From: Gordius sp. MW1
Lineage: Eukaryota; Nematomorpha; Gordioida; Gordea; Gordiidae
Length of the DNA: 64,000 nucleotides
Assembly: GCA_964036665.1 (NCBI GenBank)
Contig: OZ038528.1
Coordinates: 3,664,501 to 3,728,500 of the forward strand
Direction of reading: 5' to 3'
The notes beneath the pieces are model-generated. The model was not told the DNA's origin. It saw only the letters and a list, made by a program, of their open reading frames with translations, and ran no database searches. The translations under genes were made by a program, and so were the position numbers. Shown one piece after another: positions 23,701 to 34,652 of this stretch (within the stretch, counting starts at the first letter, position 1; each line of letters begins with the position of its first letter).

Positions 23701-26700
23701 AATCTACTAATGGACAAAATATTAATGTTCACTTTTTATAACATGAAGGTTAACAAAAAAAACGTAGAATAGCCAAATTTTTGAAAAGTAAAATTTAAAT
23801 TTGATGGCCACAACTAATAATATTCCAATTTTGTTTTTTTTATTACATTTTCAAACGATTTAGCGATAAATTATCACATTTTATGTTAAACCTCAATCAA
23901 CTTTTAAGCAAAACTAGCAAAAAAAACACAAAATTATAAAACATAATTTTGAAAGATAATTAGCCATAAATTAATTTTAAATTAAATTTAATTTTTCAGG
24001 TATCTGATGGTTACAACGGACACCTATGACTATAACGTTGAGTACGTTATCGCCCGTTTCGACGCGTTTTTTTGCAAACTCTTTCGCTACGTCGAATTTA
24101 TCGACCGCCATCTTGTGTGGGATATTTGACGACTTGACTGCAGCTGCCGGGGTATTAATCAGCTGAGTAGCGGGCGAAACCGATTTTGGGAGCTGTGAGG
24201 GGCGAGGCGATTTAAGGTCCAAATTTGCTTTATCTCCTAAACATCATGGCAATTTACAAATTAACTTTCTAAACTAATTTTATATATGGAATCTATCCCT
24301 ATTGATCCTGCATTCCAAATACGTATTTGTATATCCCTCAAATGATCTGCTATCATCATCACTACTAATCAAAGCAAACTGAATCCTCTACTAATTTACC
24401 TGGAAACTCTTCAAAAACTCTTCACAAACACACAAATAATGAAAACAATCAACCCAATTAATTACATCACAACTTACTATTCAAAGCATACTGAATCCTC
24501 CATTTAGTAACCTCAAAACCCTTCACTGTCAGTATTTCAATTATTTATACATTTCTTATCACTACTTTATTAACTTCCATATTTTTAAAATTTTTGTTTT
24601 GTTTAATCAACACATATTTAGACCTAAATTTAAATACCCAAACATTTAAATTATATAAATAGGAATCTTTTAACATAATTAGAACCAACCTTTACAATAT
24701 GCAATCTCATATCTTTTACAAAATAATTTATCTAAACAAGGTAACATAAAATTTCTTTTAACTTCCATATTTTTTTTTTTTTTTTTTTTTTAATCAACAC
24801 ATATTTAGACCTAAAGTTAAATACCCAAACATTCAAATTATATATATAGGAATCTTTTAACATCATTAGAACCAACCTTTTCAATATGCAATCTCATATC
24901 TTTCACAAAATAATTCATCCTAATCATGGTAACAAAAATTAGTAATTTTTTTTTTCTATTAAACGACACCAATGTTCCTTATTAGGCAAGTAGTAACATA
25001 ATTAGAACCAACCTTTACAATATGGAATCTCATCTCTTTTACAAAATAATTTACCTAATCAAGGTAACAAAATTTTTTTTTTTTTTTCTTTAAAACAACA
25101 TCAATGCTCCCCCACTATATCCTTAAGATTTTCCCGTATCCTTCCTCTATACTTAATATAACTATGTCTATTTCTTATATGTAAGCTGTTACATTACTAT
25201 TTCTCCATTTTGACATGCCTACCACAAATTGCCCATCTTGCAATAAGACTTTTACACTCACTAAAGCTGGCAAATTTATCATCCATGGTCCCCGTGATAA
25301 CCGTTGCCCATTATCAAACTCATTTCCCTCAAGTACATCAACAATCTCCAGTAGCAGTTTCTTTAACAGCCACCACAACGCAACCCCTGAGCACGTGCTT
25401 GCTCCTGATAAACCCCCGAAACAAAATGACTCTTCTTGGGCTAGCCAAATAATAAGCCTCCAAAAACCTAACACCATCTCTAGGATTCCCAGAGGTGCTC
25501 GTGAATGTTTTAGTACTCTCCTAAACCAAATTATTACCTCAATCATACACAACCCTGCTAATCATAAGAATTGGGAAAGCCTCTTTACCCTTAGTTTTCA
25601 CACTCTAGCCATCCCCAACCCTGCTACAAAGCACCTCTCAAAAGACATTAAAGCATCAATCTTGGAATTTGATCTCCTTAATCCCTTAAAACCACCCTTG
25701 AAGCACAACCATCACCCAGTTGACAACAAAGCTAAAAGGATAGCCAACAAAATCAACAACATGGAAATCCGCTCAGCGCTTAAAATCCTGGAATCGGATG
25801 ACTCAATAGCGCCAAATACCAATACCACCTTCGACCTCCTCCTGCAAAAACACCCCGAAGGTCATCCATTACCGCCTAACCTCCTAAACGTCTCAGATAT
25901 TCCCCTCATGGACTTCACTCTCCAAGAAGTAGCCGAAGCTCTTATGTCTTTCAAAAAAGACTCAGCCGGGGGCCTCGATGGTATACGACCAATTTACCTT
26001 CAGGACCTCACCAAACCTCAACTTAGCGGTTCACATGCTCTTCTAGCCAACTTAACCAACCTTTGTAACATAATAAGGCGGGGACATTTTCCTTCTGAAA
26101 TAGTTCCTCTCCTATTTGGTGGAAAACTGATTGCTTTTAAAAAACCAGATGGTTCGATCCGACCCATTGTTGTTGGATCAGTCCTCCGACGCATGGTTTC
26201 CAAAATAATAACCTCTCGAATCCGTTCACCTTTAACGGCTTCTCTCCTCCCAAACCAACTTGGTTTTGGCGTGAAAGGAGGATGCGAGGCTGCTTCCCAT
26301 GTAGCTCGAACATTTCTTGAGTCTTCTTCATCAAATGACCTCCTGGTGAAACTCGATTTTAAAAACGCCTTTAACAGCGTAAACCGAGCAGCCTTTATTG
26401 AACCGTTCATACAACAATTTCCGGAATACCATCAGTTTCTGTTAAATAGCTATGGGAACCCAACGTATCTACTCTTTGGGGACCAAATAATCAAATCATC
26501 CCAAGGGATCCAACAAGGAGATCCTTTGGGCCCGGCCCTTTTCTGTTTGGCCATTCAAACTATCATCGATAAACTCTCCTCCCTAGGAGCCTTCTCATGC
26601 AATTTATGGTACCTTGATGACGGATTCCTGGTCGGCCCAGCCGAAGCAGTCCGGCAAATCCCACAGATCATCAATGGCTTCGCAGACAATATATCACTCA

Positions 26701-29700
26701 GCCTAAACACATCGAAATGTGAGATCTTCACCAAAGATCTCACAATTGACAAACTCTCCCTCCCATTCCCAGTGATATCAAGAGATGACTTTCATTACTT
26801 AGGCGCTCCCATTGGAGGCGTTAAAACAACTGAAACATTCTTAGAGCATTTCTCCGGTTTCATCGACTCCATATCCCACACCCTGGAGCGTCTAACTCCC
26901 CACCATGCCTTTTTCCTCTTAAAAAACTTCCTCCTAATACCCAAAATTAACTATGCATTACGCGCCTCGCCCGTCTTCCTAGCCGTTAACCTACTCCACG
27001 CGATGGAAAAAAAAATCCAATTGCTAGTCGAAAGGTGCCTAAACCTTAAATTTAGCCCTCTCCAATGGCTCCAAGCCACCCTTCCCTCCAAGAGTGGTGG
27101 TATAGGCATCCGACCCCCCCATCTACTCTCACTAGCAGGGTTCATTTCATCCCGTTTATCAACGGATGAGTTAATCAAGCAAATCACTCAAACCCAAGAC
27201 CCGCACCTCGACAGCGCCCTTCAGGCGTGGGATGACCTCAAACTGGATTCCGCTACTTACCCGAATGGAACCACCCAAAAGGATTGGGACTTACCACTGA
27301 TAGCACGTTCCGTAGCTTACCTCACTTCGAACAACCTATCTTTGGGAAATCTCCACTTCAATTGGGCATCCTCCGGGGGTTACGAATGGCTCGAGGCCCT
27401 ACCAAGCCAAAACCTAGGGTTACACCTGTCGGGCGAGGAACTCCGAATAGCTGTAGGCCTACGCCTCGGCTGTGAAATTGTGTCCCCATTCAACTGCGAC
27501 CTCTGCCGCCAACCCGTTCTTGCAAACGGCCATCATCCTCTACACTGCCAATACAGCAAGGGGCGGCATCCCCGTCATGCCACAATAAATAAAATAATCG
27601 GACAATCTTTGAAGAAAGCCGGCTTTCCCAATACAATAGAACCCACTGGCCTAAGCTCCACTGACGGGAAAAGACCCGATGGAGTAACAATCATCCCGTG
27701 GGCTCGTGGCCTAAACGCCTGCTGGGACTTCACTGCAGTGGACGTATTCGCCAAATCTAACGCCTCTCCCGACCTCATCTCTTCTACTGAGAGAAAGAAG
27801 GAGGATAAATACAAATACCTAAACAATATTATTTTCATACCAGTAGTAGCTACGACCCTCGGTAACTTAGGTCCCGAGGGCAGCCAATTCCTAAAACAAA
27901 TTTCAAAATATATAACCTCCATTACTCACGATCCCAAAGAATACTTTTTTATCAGGCAAAAGATCACAATGGAAATCGTTAAATCCAACACGATTTCCAT
28001 ACACGGATCAATGCCATCCGTTTAGTTATAGCGCGTTTTTATATTTTTTATTCGTGTATATCATAATTATAATTATTTGTTTCTGAATAAAACTTTTAGA
28101 TCAAAATTTAAGATTTAATAATAATTAAAAATTTTGATTAACGTAAGCGAGTAAAAAAACGAATGACAAAAGTTTCTATATATTATAATGATACCCAAAA
28201 AACAAGAGAAAAACTTATGCTTGCAGATTTAATGTACAAAGTAAATATTTTACAAACCTAAAGTCAGTTTTTCTACGTGTGAAATTAAGTTTTTTGTCTC
28301 AAGCCTTTCTTTAAACTCTTTGGCATGTTTGTTGAGGAGTTCGGGTGTGGACCTCACATTCAAACAAGGTTCTAGTCACAAAAAAATTAATATTGCCACT
28401 TTATACTAAATTTTTAACAATTAAAATAACAAAATTATTTCATAAAATAGGGAATAAATTAAATATAAAAGTTCATAACTAATACCAGTATAGGAGTATT
28501 GAGCAAAATTGGGAGCTAGTATATTATTTAATTTATCGTATATAGAATAAGAACACTCAAAGCCTTGGGATTGTTCATGGGGTATGTAAGAATTTTGTAA
28601 TAGTATATTGGCAAGATGGGACGATACGGATGAAGATACATGACAAGCTTCTATAATAATTTTATTTGAATGATTCTTGTTAATTTCGATGCCCTCCAAA
28701 TCATGAATTTTTAGCATTTGTTTGAGCTTTTTAGCGTAAGCATATTTTTTCATGAGTTTAATTTTCAGCCTTTCCTTTCTTTCAATTTCTTCTTCATACT
28801 CTTTTCCACTTTCTATCTTATCATCAACAGTAATTGGTACGTTGGGACTCTCATTTATTAAAGATAATTTAGGTAAATCTTTTAGAGAATTTGCTTCTAT
28901 AAATGAATATATGAGATATAAAAGTCAAATCATCGATTAATTTTAAAATAAACCCATTAGTTCAAAACTATTTTATACTTTTTACACCAAATGTTAATCA
29001 ATGAAGTATACAAATTAAAAAATAAATATAGTTATTAAAATTATTTAAAACCTGGTGTCAATTCCTGTTTTTTAAGACCTGTCGGATTAAAAGAAGGTAA
29101 TTTGGGGAAAAATAATGGAGGTTTTGGTAGAACTTTATTTTTGATTAAGTCATAATTTGCTGGTGTTTCCATTGACTTGTTTGGCAAGTTTGAAAATGTA
29201 GGGCTATTGTTTGATGAAGAAAATAGTTTAGCAAATCTTTCTTGTCTACTTAATGCCAGGTTTGAGTTTGTTAAGGAATTCTTTGGAGCAATATTGCTAG
29301 AAAAAGATGTATTTGAGGGAGCATAAGGCTTTGAGTGTTCTATTATAAAAAATTAGTAGTTCCCAAAAATAGTTTTACAATATATAATCTCAATATTTTT
29401 AAAGGGTTAAATTAAATAAAGATTTTAATAGGTTAAAAACCAAAACCTTTTTCTTTGGGCTCACTATTATTTAAGTATGTCCTGCTATCATTAGAAGATA
29501 ATAATGAAGCTAATGTCTTTTCACTATCAAAATTGTTCTTTAAGATTTGAGCAATAATAATATCTTCAGATATACTTTCCCCAATAATATCTTGGATACT
29601 TTCAAGACAAGAGTATAACTTGGCTTTAAGTATGAAATTATAAGCTAGATCATATATATTTAATATTACCTTTGTCAAAATCTTTATTAGGCTCTTCATA

Positions 29701-29964
29701 AGTAAAATTAGAAATCTCGTTATTGTTAATAATTGGAGTAGGGGTTAGATTTTTTGAGCGATCAATAATAAATTGAGAGCCTATAAAATGTAATAAAAAC
29801 TATTTAGAGTTACTTGTTTCAGGTGATACAGAATAATCGTTATCCTCATAACTATGGCCGTAAACATCATCAAAATCTTCATTTTCTAACAAGAAACTTA
29901 TGAAATTGACAATCTATATACCATCCACAAAATTTTTGCCTCTAAAATTCCTATGACGCGACAT
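17790..29964 (-). CDS. HBS1L: HBS1-like translational GTPase, long isoform (ribosome rescue)
   Basis: Exons in transcript order: 29922-29964 (ATG), 29814-29885, 29670-29780, 29447-29623, then 24024-24236, 23405-23564, 22852-22964, 21947-22063, 21048-21293, 19935-20111, 19180-19394, 17790-18038; about 631 residues against 684 in human. The start MSRHRNFRG and the SVSPETSSQFI segment match the HBS1 N-terminus; exon 4 is the HBS1_N domain ([15 protein letters not shown]). GTPase motifs: GHVDAGKST (G1), RGIT (G2), DAPGH (G3), NKMD (G4), then beta-barrel domains 2 and 3 ([29 protein letters not shown]). HBS1 acts with Pelota in the cytosol to split stalled ribosomes in no-go and non-stop decay. 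The reading frame ends at a donor (GTAAGA at 17789) just after GIVTKV; family members end a few residues later, so a tiny terminal exon was not found. Two optional exons (29052-29339, 28486-28896) could also be included in frame. Confidence 0.9.
20878..21030. mobile_element. CGGCTGGG-family MITE touching an HBS1 splice donor
   Basis: Degenerate ends GTGTAATAAAAACGACTAGG and CCAGCACTTTTTACAGCAC; flanks CATAGTAA and CATAGTTC suggest the duplication. Its right flank ends 9 bp from the donor of the HBS1 exon 21048-21293. Confidence 0.7.
23110..23275. mobile_element. CGGCTGGG-family MITE, right end damaged
   Basis: Left end TAGTGTTGTAAAAAGGCGGCTGGG is intact; the right side ends at about CTACCAAACAATAC without the CAGCCG terminus. 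In an HBS1 intron. Confidence 0.75.
24580..25090 (+). repeat. Tandem 5' repeats in front of the LINE ORF
   Basis: The motif beginning ACATAATTAGAACC recurs at about 24673, 24860 (one change) and 24996, a spacing of 187 and 136 bp. Units are separated by long T runs (24770-24792 and others). The preceding block (TTTAGACCTAAA..., about 24615 and 24805) is repeated as well. Placement directly before the ORF fits monomeric 5'-UTR/promoter repeats, as known for some LINEs; that role is inferred. Confidence 0.75.
25215..28025 (+). CDS. RLE-type non-LTR retrotransposon protein (RT + restriction-like endonuclease), intact
   Basis: A 936-residue open frame with no stops. Residues 6-31 form a CCHC finger (C6, C9, H24, C31). 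The reverse transcriptase has motif [11 protein letters not shown] (D381), motif [17 protein letters not shown], motif C WYLDDGF (Y466, D468, D469), motif [10 protein letters not shown] and motif [11 protein letters not shown]. The C-terminus has a CDLC...HPLHC knuckle, then RPDG (D822) and WDFTAVDVF (D838), the layout of the R2-like restriction-like endonuclease. No N-terminal APE endonuclease is present. All catalytic residues are kept, so the protein may be active. Its codons are GC-richer than the surroundings. It lies antisense in an HBS1 intron. Clade (R2-like versus another early-branching RLE group) is not settled; YLDD instead of the common (F/Y)ADD is a useful marker. Confidence 0.9.
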   Translation: MPTTNCPSCNKTFTLTKAGKFIIHGPRDNRCPLSNSFPSSTSTISSSSFFNSHHNATPEHVLAPDKPPKQNDSSWASQIISLQKPNTISRIPRGARECFSTLLNQIITSIIHNPANHKNWESLFTLSFHTLAIPNPATKHLSKDIKASILEFDLLNPLKPPLKHNHHPVDNKAKRIANKINNMEIRSALKILESDDSIAPNTNTTFDLLLQKHPEGHPLPPNLLNVSDIPLMDFTLQEVAEALMSFKKDSAGGLDGIRPIYLQDLTKPQLSGSHALLANLTNLCNIIRRGHFPSEIVPLLFGGKLIAFKKPDGSIRPIVVGSVLRRMVSKIITSRIRSPLTASLLPNQLGFGVKGGCEAASHVARTFLESSSSNDLLVKLDFKNAFNSVNRAAFIEPFIQQFPEYHQFLLNSYGNPTYLLFGDQIIKSSQGIQQGDPLGPALFCLAIQTIIDKLSSLGAFSCNLWYLDDGFLVGPAEAVRQIPQIINGFADNISLSLNTSKCEIFTKDLTIDKLSLPFPVISRDDFHYLGAPIGGVKTTETFLEHFSGFIDSISHTLERLTPHHAFFLLKNFLLIPKINYALRASPVFLAVNLLHAMEKKIQLLVERCLNLKFSPLQWLQATLPSKSGGIGIRPPHLLSLAGFISSRLSTDELIKQITQTQDPHLDSALQAWDDLKLDSATYPNGTTQKDWDLPLIARSVAYLTSNNLSLGNLHFNWASSGGYEWLEALPSQNLGLHLSGEELRIAVGLRLGCEIVSPFNCDLCRQPVLANGHHPLHCQYSKGRHPRHATINKIIGQSLKKAGFPNTIEPTGLSSTDGKRPDGVTIIPWARGLNACWDFTAVDVFAKSNASPDLISSTERKKEDKYKYLNNIIFIPVVATTLGNLGPEGSQFLKQISKYITSITHDPKEYFFIRQKITMEIVKSNTISIHGSMPSV
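28250..29964 (-). CDS. HBS1L: HBS1 gene, short SKI7-like isoform with alternative terminal exon
   Basis: Exons 29922-29964, 29814-29885, 29670-29780, 29447-29623, 29052-29339, 28486-28896 and 28250-28371 join in one phase (each junction splits a codon after base 1) and end at TAA 28250-28252: 407 residues with no GTPase domain. Exon 28486-28896 can splice either to 28371 (giving YTE-PCLNV, then LTLGL stop) or to the first GTPase exon at 24236 (giving YTG-DKAN). In human and plants, HBS1 genes are known to make a short SKI7-like product that bridges the cytoplasmic exosome and the SKI complex, with an RxxxFxxxL-type exosome-binding motif. Here exon 5 holds [10 protein letters not shown], a near match (RxxxFxxxF). 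The exon structure is seen directly; the isoform and its role are inferred. Exon 6 starts with a charged helix ([15 protein letters not shown]). Confidence 0.7.
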
Positions 29965-30228
29965 TGTTAATACGAAATAAAAGTTAGAAAAAAGAATAAA
30001 AACACATGTTCATGTGTGAGTGTAACGCAAGAAATGTTAATAAAATCTTTTCGGCGATCATCAAACCCAATTGCTCAAGGCCAAATACTAAATTATATTT
30101 AGAAAATCAATAAAAATCTCAAAGAATCAGGAACAATTACACATTTCAAATTTTGCCTTATGAAACATGTTGGACATCTGGTGTGGTGTTAAATGGCATT
30201 CGAAAGTTTGACCATCGCTACCAATTAA

Positions 30229-31786
30229 ATATGGGTTCCCCCGCATAATCCCGAAAACGCAGAATCCCGAATTGCGAAACTACGTTTTTCCGCCATTTTC
30301 ACATATGGAAAATTTGGAAAACTCTTTAACTATTGCAAATCAAGATAACAAAGAGAATATAAGTAAGCTTTATTATGCAAGTATACACATATTGTTATAG
30401 GTTTTAAAAAATCTAAAGGAAAAATGATATAATCACTTTCAAAAAGTTTGACTATATCAAGATCAGAGCAGGTAAGATGGGACAAGTATACTGTAATTGC
30501 AGGCACTACAGTATATGTAAATGCCCAGGAAGAGCTGTCCATAGACATAATAATTTTCTGATAACATCAGAACATTCCCAAAATTGTATACAAAAACAAA
30601 ATCTCCAAAGTAATAAACTTAAAAGATGTTTAATACAAATTTAGCTTTGAATGAAAAAACAAAGTGTTATGGTTATGGAAAATATCATAGAAAATCAAGA
30701 AAGTAAGATATGTCTAACCCTAACCCTAAGGTGCAATTTTATTAAACTCAGTGGATGATATATAATACCAAGTAATGTCACATGATTTATCATAGACATT
30801 AACTGTTAGTTACTATTAACTATTAAATTTTAAATAGACTCTAACAATAATGATGCGTAGATGCATGACCAAACATGAATTAAGTGTCAAATCTAAAAAA
30901 AGATCAGAAAAGAAGAAAATTATCCTATGAGAAAATTTGCACTTAAAGCTGGATTACATTTATTTATTACATCCAATAAAGATTATATCAATTGTATTAT
31001 AGTTCTAATTAAGTCTATATACATAAGCTAAATATATGTTTAAATAGTTTTCTAAGCTTATTAGCTTTATAAAGTTTGTCAATGATATAACAGAATTTAC
31101 ATTAACTCTTTTTTCATATAATATAACCCTAACCCTATATAAGATTACTTGTGAGATGTTAGTAATGTCACATGATTGATTATCATAGACATTAACTGTT
31201 AGTTACTATTAACTATTAAATTTATTATAAATAGATTCTAACAATAATGATGCGTAGATGCATGACCAAACATGAATTAAGTATCAAATCTAAGAAACAG
31301 ATCAGGAAAGAAGAAAATTATCCTATGAGAAAATTTGCACTTATTACATTTATTTATTACATCAAATAAAGATAATATCAATTTTATTATAGTTCTAACT
31401 AAATAAACATAAGCTAAATATACATTTAATATAATAGTTTTCTAAGCTTAATGATTCCAACAACTTCATGATTTCATATTTTCTAACCTAGAAATAATTT
31501 ATTTTTCTTAGTAAGGTTACTTGTGAGATGTCATTCTATCATTCTTAAATAATGATTCCAACAACTTCAACTAATGATTTCATATTTTCTAACCTAGAAA
31601 TAATTTATTTTTTTAGTAAGGTTCCTTGTGAGATTTCATTCTATCATGATTTCATATATAAATGTTAAAATGAAACCAAGTGAAAAATATCATATGGTAA
31701 TTTCAAATCGTAGCCATAGCCTTATCGTAGTTTCGGGATTGTGCGGTTTCGGGAATATGCGGGGTTCCCTAAATATGTACATGCCA
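30229..31786. mobile_element. TIR element with internal tandem duplications upstream of HBS1
   Basis: Left end GGGTTCCCCCGCATAATCCCG to AACTACG (30230-30292) is mirrored by CGTAGTTTCGGGATTGTGCGG to GGGGTTCCC (31726-31771). Flanks TAAATAT on both sides suggest a 7-bp or decayed 8-bp duplication. Inside, 30750-31085 and 31155-31440 are two copies of one roughly 400-bp unit (shared CTAACAATAATGATGCGTAG), and 31450-31560 / 31555-31660 are two copies of a roughly 113-bp unit. Superfamily not determined. It begins about 265 bp upstream of the HBS1 ATG. Confidence 0.75.
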
Positions 31787-33074
31787 CGAACATTTTAACA
31801 TCGTATAATTACCACTAGATAGACTCTATCGGGGAGCAAAATCCTAATGGATTTGTTGGCTCTAATTGTAATTCATATATCTCCCTCAGGGGCGTTGTCA
31901 GGAATAGGGGGTGGGGGGGGGGGGAATAAAAATTTTAATAAATAATATTATACTAAAATAGGTTGACAGAAGAACTACCCAATTAAGGGGAGGGGGGAAA
32001 TTTTGTGTCACAGAATTTTGATTTAATAAACTAATTTAAATTATACAAATGTAATATCTTTGATGGATTTTGATAAAAAATGCATTAATATTTTTAAGGA
32101 CGCAAATTGCAAAGAGCTCCTTCCAATTTTTCTTTTTGTGCTAATTAAGGCCATTGTTTAAACTAAACACATGCACGACGCTTTAAGACTAAATTTGTCC
32201 CCCAATACCAAAAATTGTCCCCCGGATCGTTAGAATAAAATTATAAGTCCGAGCCCGCCCGTCTAATTTTTTAAAAAGCACAATTCCAGCCTGCACCCTT
32301 AGCGGAAAAAACAATTTAATTTGCCAACTTTTTGTCAACAATCAATTATTTATATGTTATATGTTCAATAATAATTATGTTAAAAAATCAGTCTCAAGCA
32401 GGTTTTGTTTCTTCCAACAAAGTTAAATTTTTACTAGTAGCACCTGAAGCTGCATAAAATAAAACTACTTATGATAACTAAAACTCTATGAAAGGCTTTA
32501 TTTAATTAAAATTAATAATTTAGGCTAATTTTTTGCGATCCCCTTCTTATAAAATAAAAACTCTTGGAATCTACTTATTTAAAAATCACAAGTCCTATGA
32601 ATAAACAACGCACAAAAATTAATATTGATTTTAGCATATTGTTAAATTAAATAAAAAGAATATCTAATAAACATCATAAAAGACCAATTTTTTATATATT
32701 AAACAAAAAGACAAATGTTTTTAAAATAATTCTGGTGGTCGGAGCGGGCCCTATTTACAGCTAGGCCCGTCCCTAGCCCTTTTATTACCATAACTTTCGT
32801 CCAAGTACTACCGGCTATTTTTGTAACAAAAAGCCCATCCATGCATGGCTTTGGCGATGCCAGTTATATTTGTTTTAATAATATTAGCTATATCACGATG
32901 ATCAAAAAGTAGACTCTAAAAAATCAAGTTACTAAACCATGAGGAATTTAAAATTTTAGTTAAATTTTCACATCACCCTCAATTTCTAAAGAAAAGAGAC
33001 ATAACATAGTATGTTTAAAAATAAAGCGGCAGGAATGAAATGTGCAAAATGCTTTGTGAAATTATCATTTTTAG
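31787..33074. other. Intergenic AT-rich stretch
   Basis: A G run at 31907-31922 beside a GGGGCGTTGTCAGGAATAG end (MITE remnant), a second GGGG-rich remnant at 31980-32000 and another at 32740-32780 (GGGCCC). No coding sequence recognised. Confidence 0.5.
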
Positions 33075-33950
33075 TATTAATTACACAGGTCTACAAAAAA
33101 ACATCCCGCAATTCGACCAATAATTCTGAGAGCACTGAAAAATAATATGTTCTTAGTTTTTTTCTAAAAATACCAATTTTGTAGATATACGAGGTTGGAA
33201 GTGCCAAAAATGCCCCTTTTAAGCCTTTTTGAGGCTATATTGCCACGGCATTTTTAATATTTAGTGAAAAATAGTAATATATTCAAGTAGATCAAAGTTT
33301 CGTCTATAGGTCCATTCTTTTATTTTATTACGCGTTTGCATAAACCCCTTCTCCTTATCAAAATTCGTTCCACGATGTCTGGTAAACGAAGTACATTAGA
33401 GTTCATAATGCGTACGCGATGTTTACTAACACATATCTCTCTCCCTTCGCCTACTCTCCTCTCTTTCTCCTCCGCTCCCGCCCCCTTTATGTGTGATTGG
33501 ATAGATATGGGGGCGGGAGTGGAGGAGCTGGAGAAAGGGAGAGAGAGATGTGTTAGTAAACAGCGCGTGTGTAGTATGTACTCTAATAAACTCCTTTTTC
33601 CAGACATAGTGGGACCAATTTTGATAAGGGGAAGGGGTTCACAAAGACGCGAATAAATTTAAATATAGAGGTGTAACAAAAAAAATAAATTAATGGACCT
33701 ATAGATGAAACTTTAATCTATATGAATATATAACCATTTTTCGCTAAATATTAAAAATAACGTGGCAATATAGCCTCAAAAAGGCTTAATAAGGGCATTT
33801 TTGGCACCTTCAACCTCGTATATCTAAAAAACTGGTAATCGTAAAAATAAACTCAAAACAAATTATTTTTCAGCGCAAAATTTTCTATTAGAATTATTGG
33901 TCGAATTGCGGGATGTAATCACAAAGTCAATATTTGTAGAGCTGTGTTAT
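33075..33950. mobile_element. Foldback element with about 430-bp arms
   Basis: Starts CACAGGTCTACAAAAAAAC and ends with the inverse. Arms share GCAATTCGACCAATAATTCT, GGCTATATTGCCACG, GGTCCATT, and a purine-rich/pyrimidine-rich block CTCCGCTCCCGCCCCC versus GGGGGCGGGAGTGGAGGAG around the centre (33460-33535). Open frames on both strands here are a by-product of the inverted structure. A broken relative flanks the element at 52009-53518 (about 51830-52008 and 53519-53640). Confidence 0.85.
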
Positions 33951-34202
33951 TTGTATTTTATTAATGTACTCTTCTCTATTAATATAATACCCGCCATTTC
34001 TATAAACTAAGAATCTAACATAATTTTTAATAACCATGTTAAATGCAAATAAAATTATTATTTACCTTTATACTAAAATCTTGTAATAGCGTTTACCTCG
34101 TCTATTCTAGAGTTGAGATAGTCTTTTAGGGAAAAATTGAGAATAAATTTTACCTTATTAGAAATTAGGCACTCGGGACATAAAATATTTGTATAAATAG
34201 TG

Positions 34203-34652
34203 TTACGCGGCGTTCGTGATGACGCGCGAAGCGAAAAAAAGCGAAGTGAAGTTTTAAGCTAATTTATCAAACTATTCCTTTTTTCTTAATATCTTTATAT
34301 TGATCGTAAAATTTATCATATATCACGAAAATAACAATTGTAAATAGGAGGCGTTCATTGTGAAACTGCAGACGATTATTTTTGCCTGCGGCAAAAGGCC
34401 TACGAAAATAAGATACAAATCATTTTGTACTTTTCGCGCGATGGTTAACAAATTGATTTTGGTATGTAGGTATTTTTTATATAATTTTATATGTTTATAG
34501 AATAATTACGATCTTATCAATGAATACCATTAAGATATGATAAATTTCACGATGAATATAAAGATATTAAGAAAAATAATCAATAGTTTTAGAAATTAGC
34601 TCGAAACTTCACTTCGCTTTTTTTCGCTTCGCGCGTCATCACGAACGCCCCC
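34203..34652. mobile_element. Palindromic MITE with GCGAAGCG-rich ends
   Basis: Left arm GGCGTTCGTGATGACGCGCG, then AAGCGAAAAAAAGCGAAGTG, is mirrored at 34610-34650. The inner arms (TTTCTTAATATCTTTATATT and its inverse at 34555-34580) also pair. Target duplication unclear. Confidence 0.8.

Larger units (their letters stand above)
24580..28100 (+). mobile_element. RLE-type LINE, apparently full length, inside an HBS1 intron
   Basis: Includes the intact ORF 25215-28025, an AT-rich 5' region with about three tandem sub-repeats (24580-25090), and a short 3' UTR with AATAAA at about 28087. No clear target-site duplication or poly(A) tail was found, so both ends are approximate. Degenerate relatives lie at 37180-39340 (minus) and 61925-62384 (plus). 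Confidence 0.7.

Noticed and set aside
25175..27922. Minus-strand and alternate-frame open frames within the LINE
   Set aside because: Shadows of the intact LINE frame; no family resemblance of their own.
33320..33656. Mirror-image open frames on both strands
   Set aside because: They come from the arms of the foldback element at 33075-33950, not from genes.
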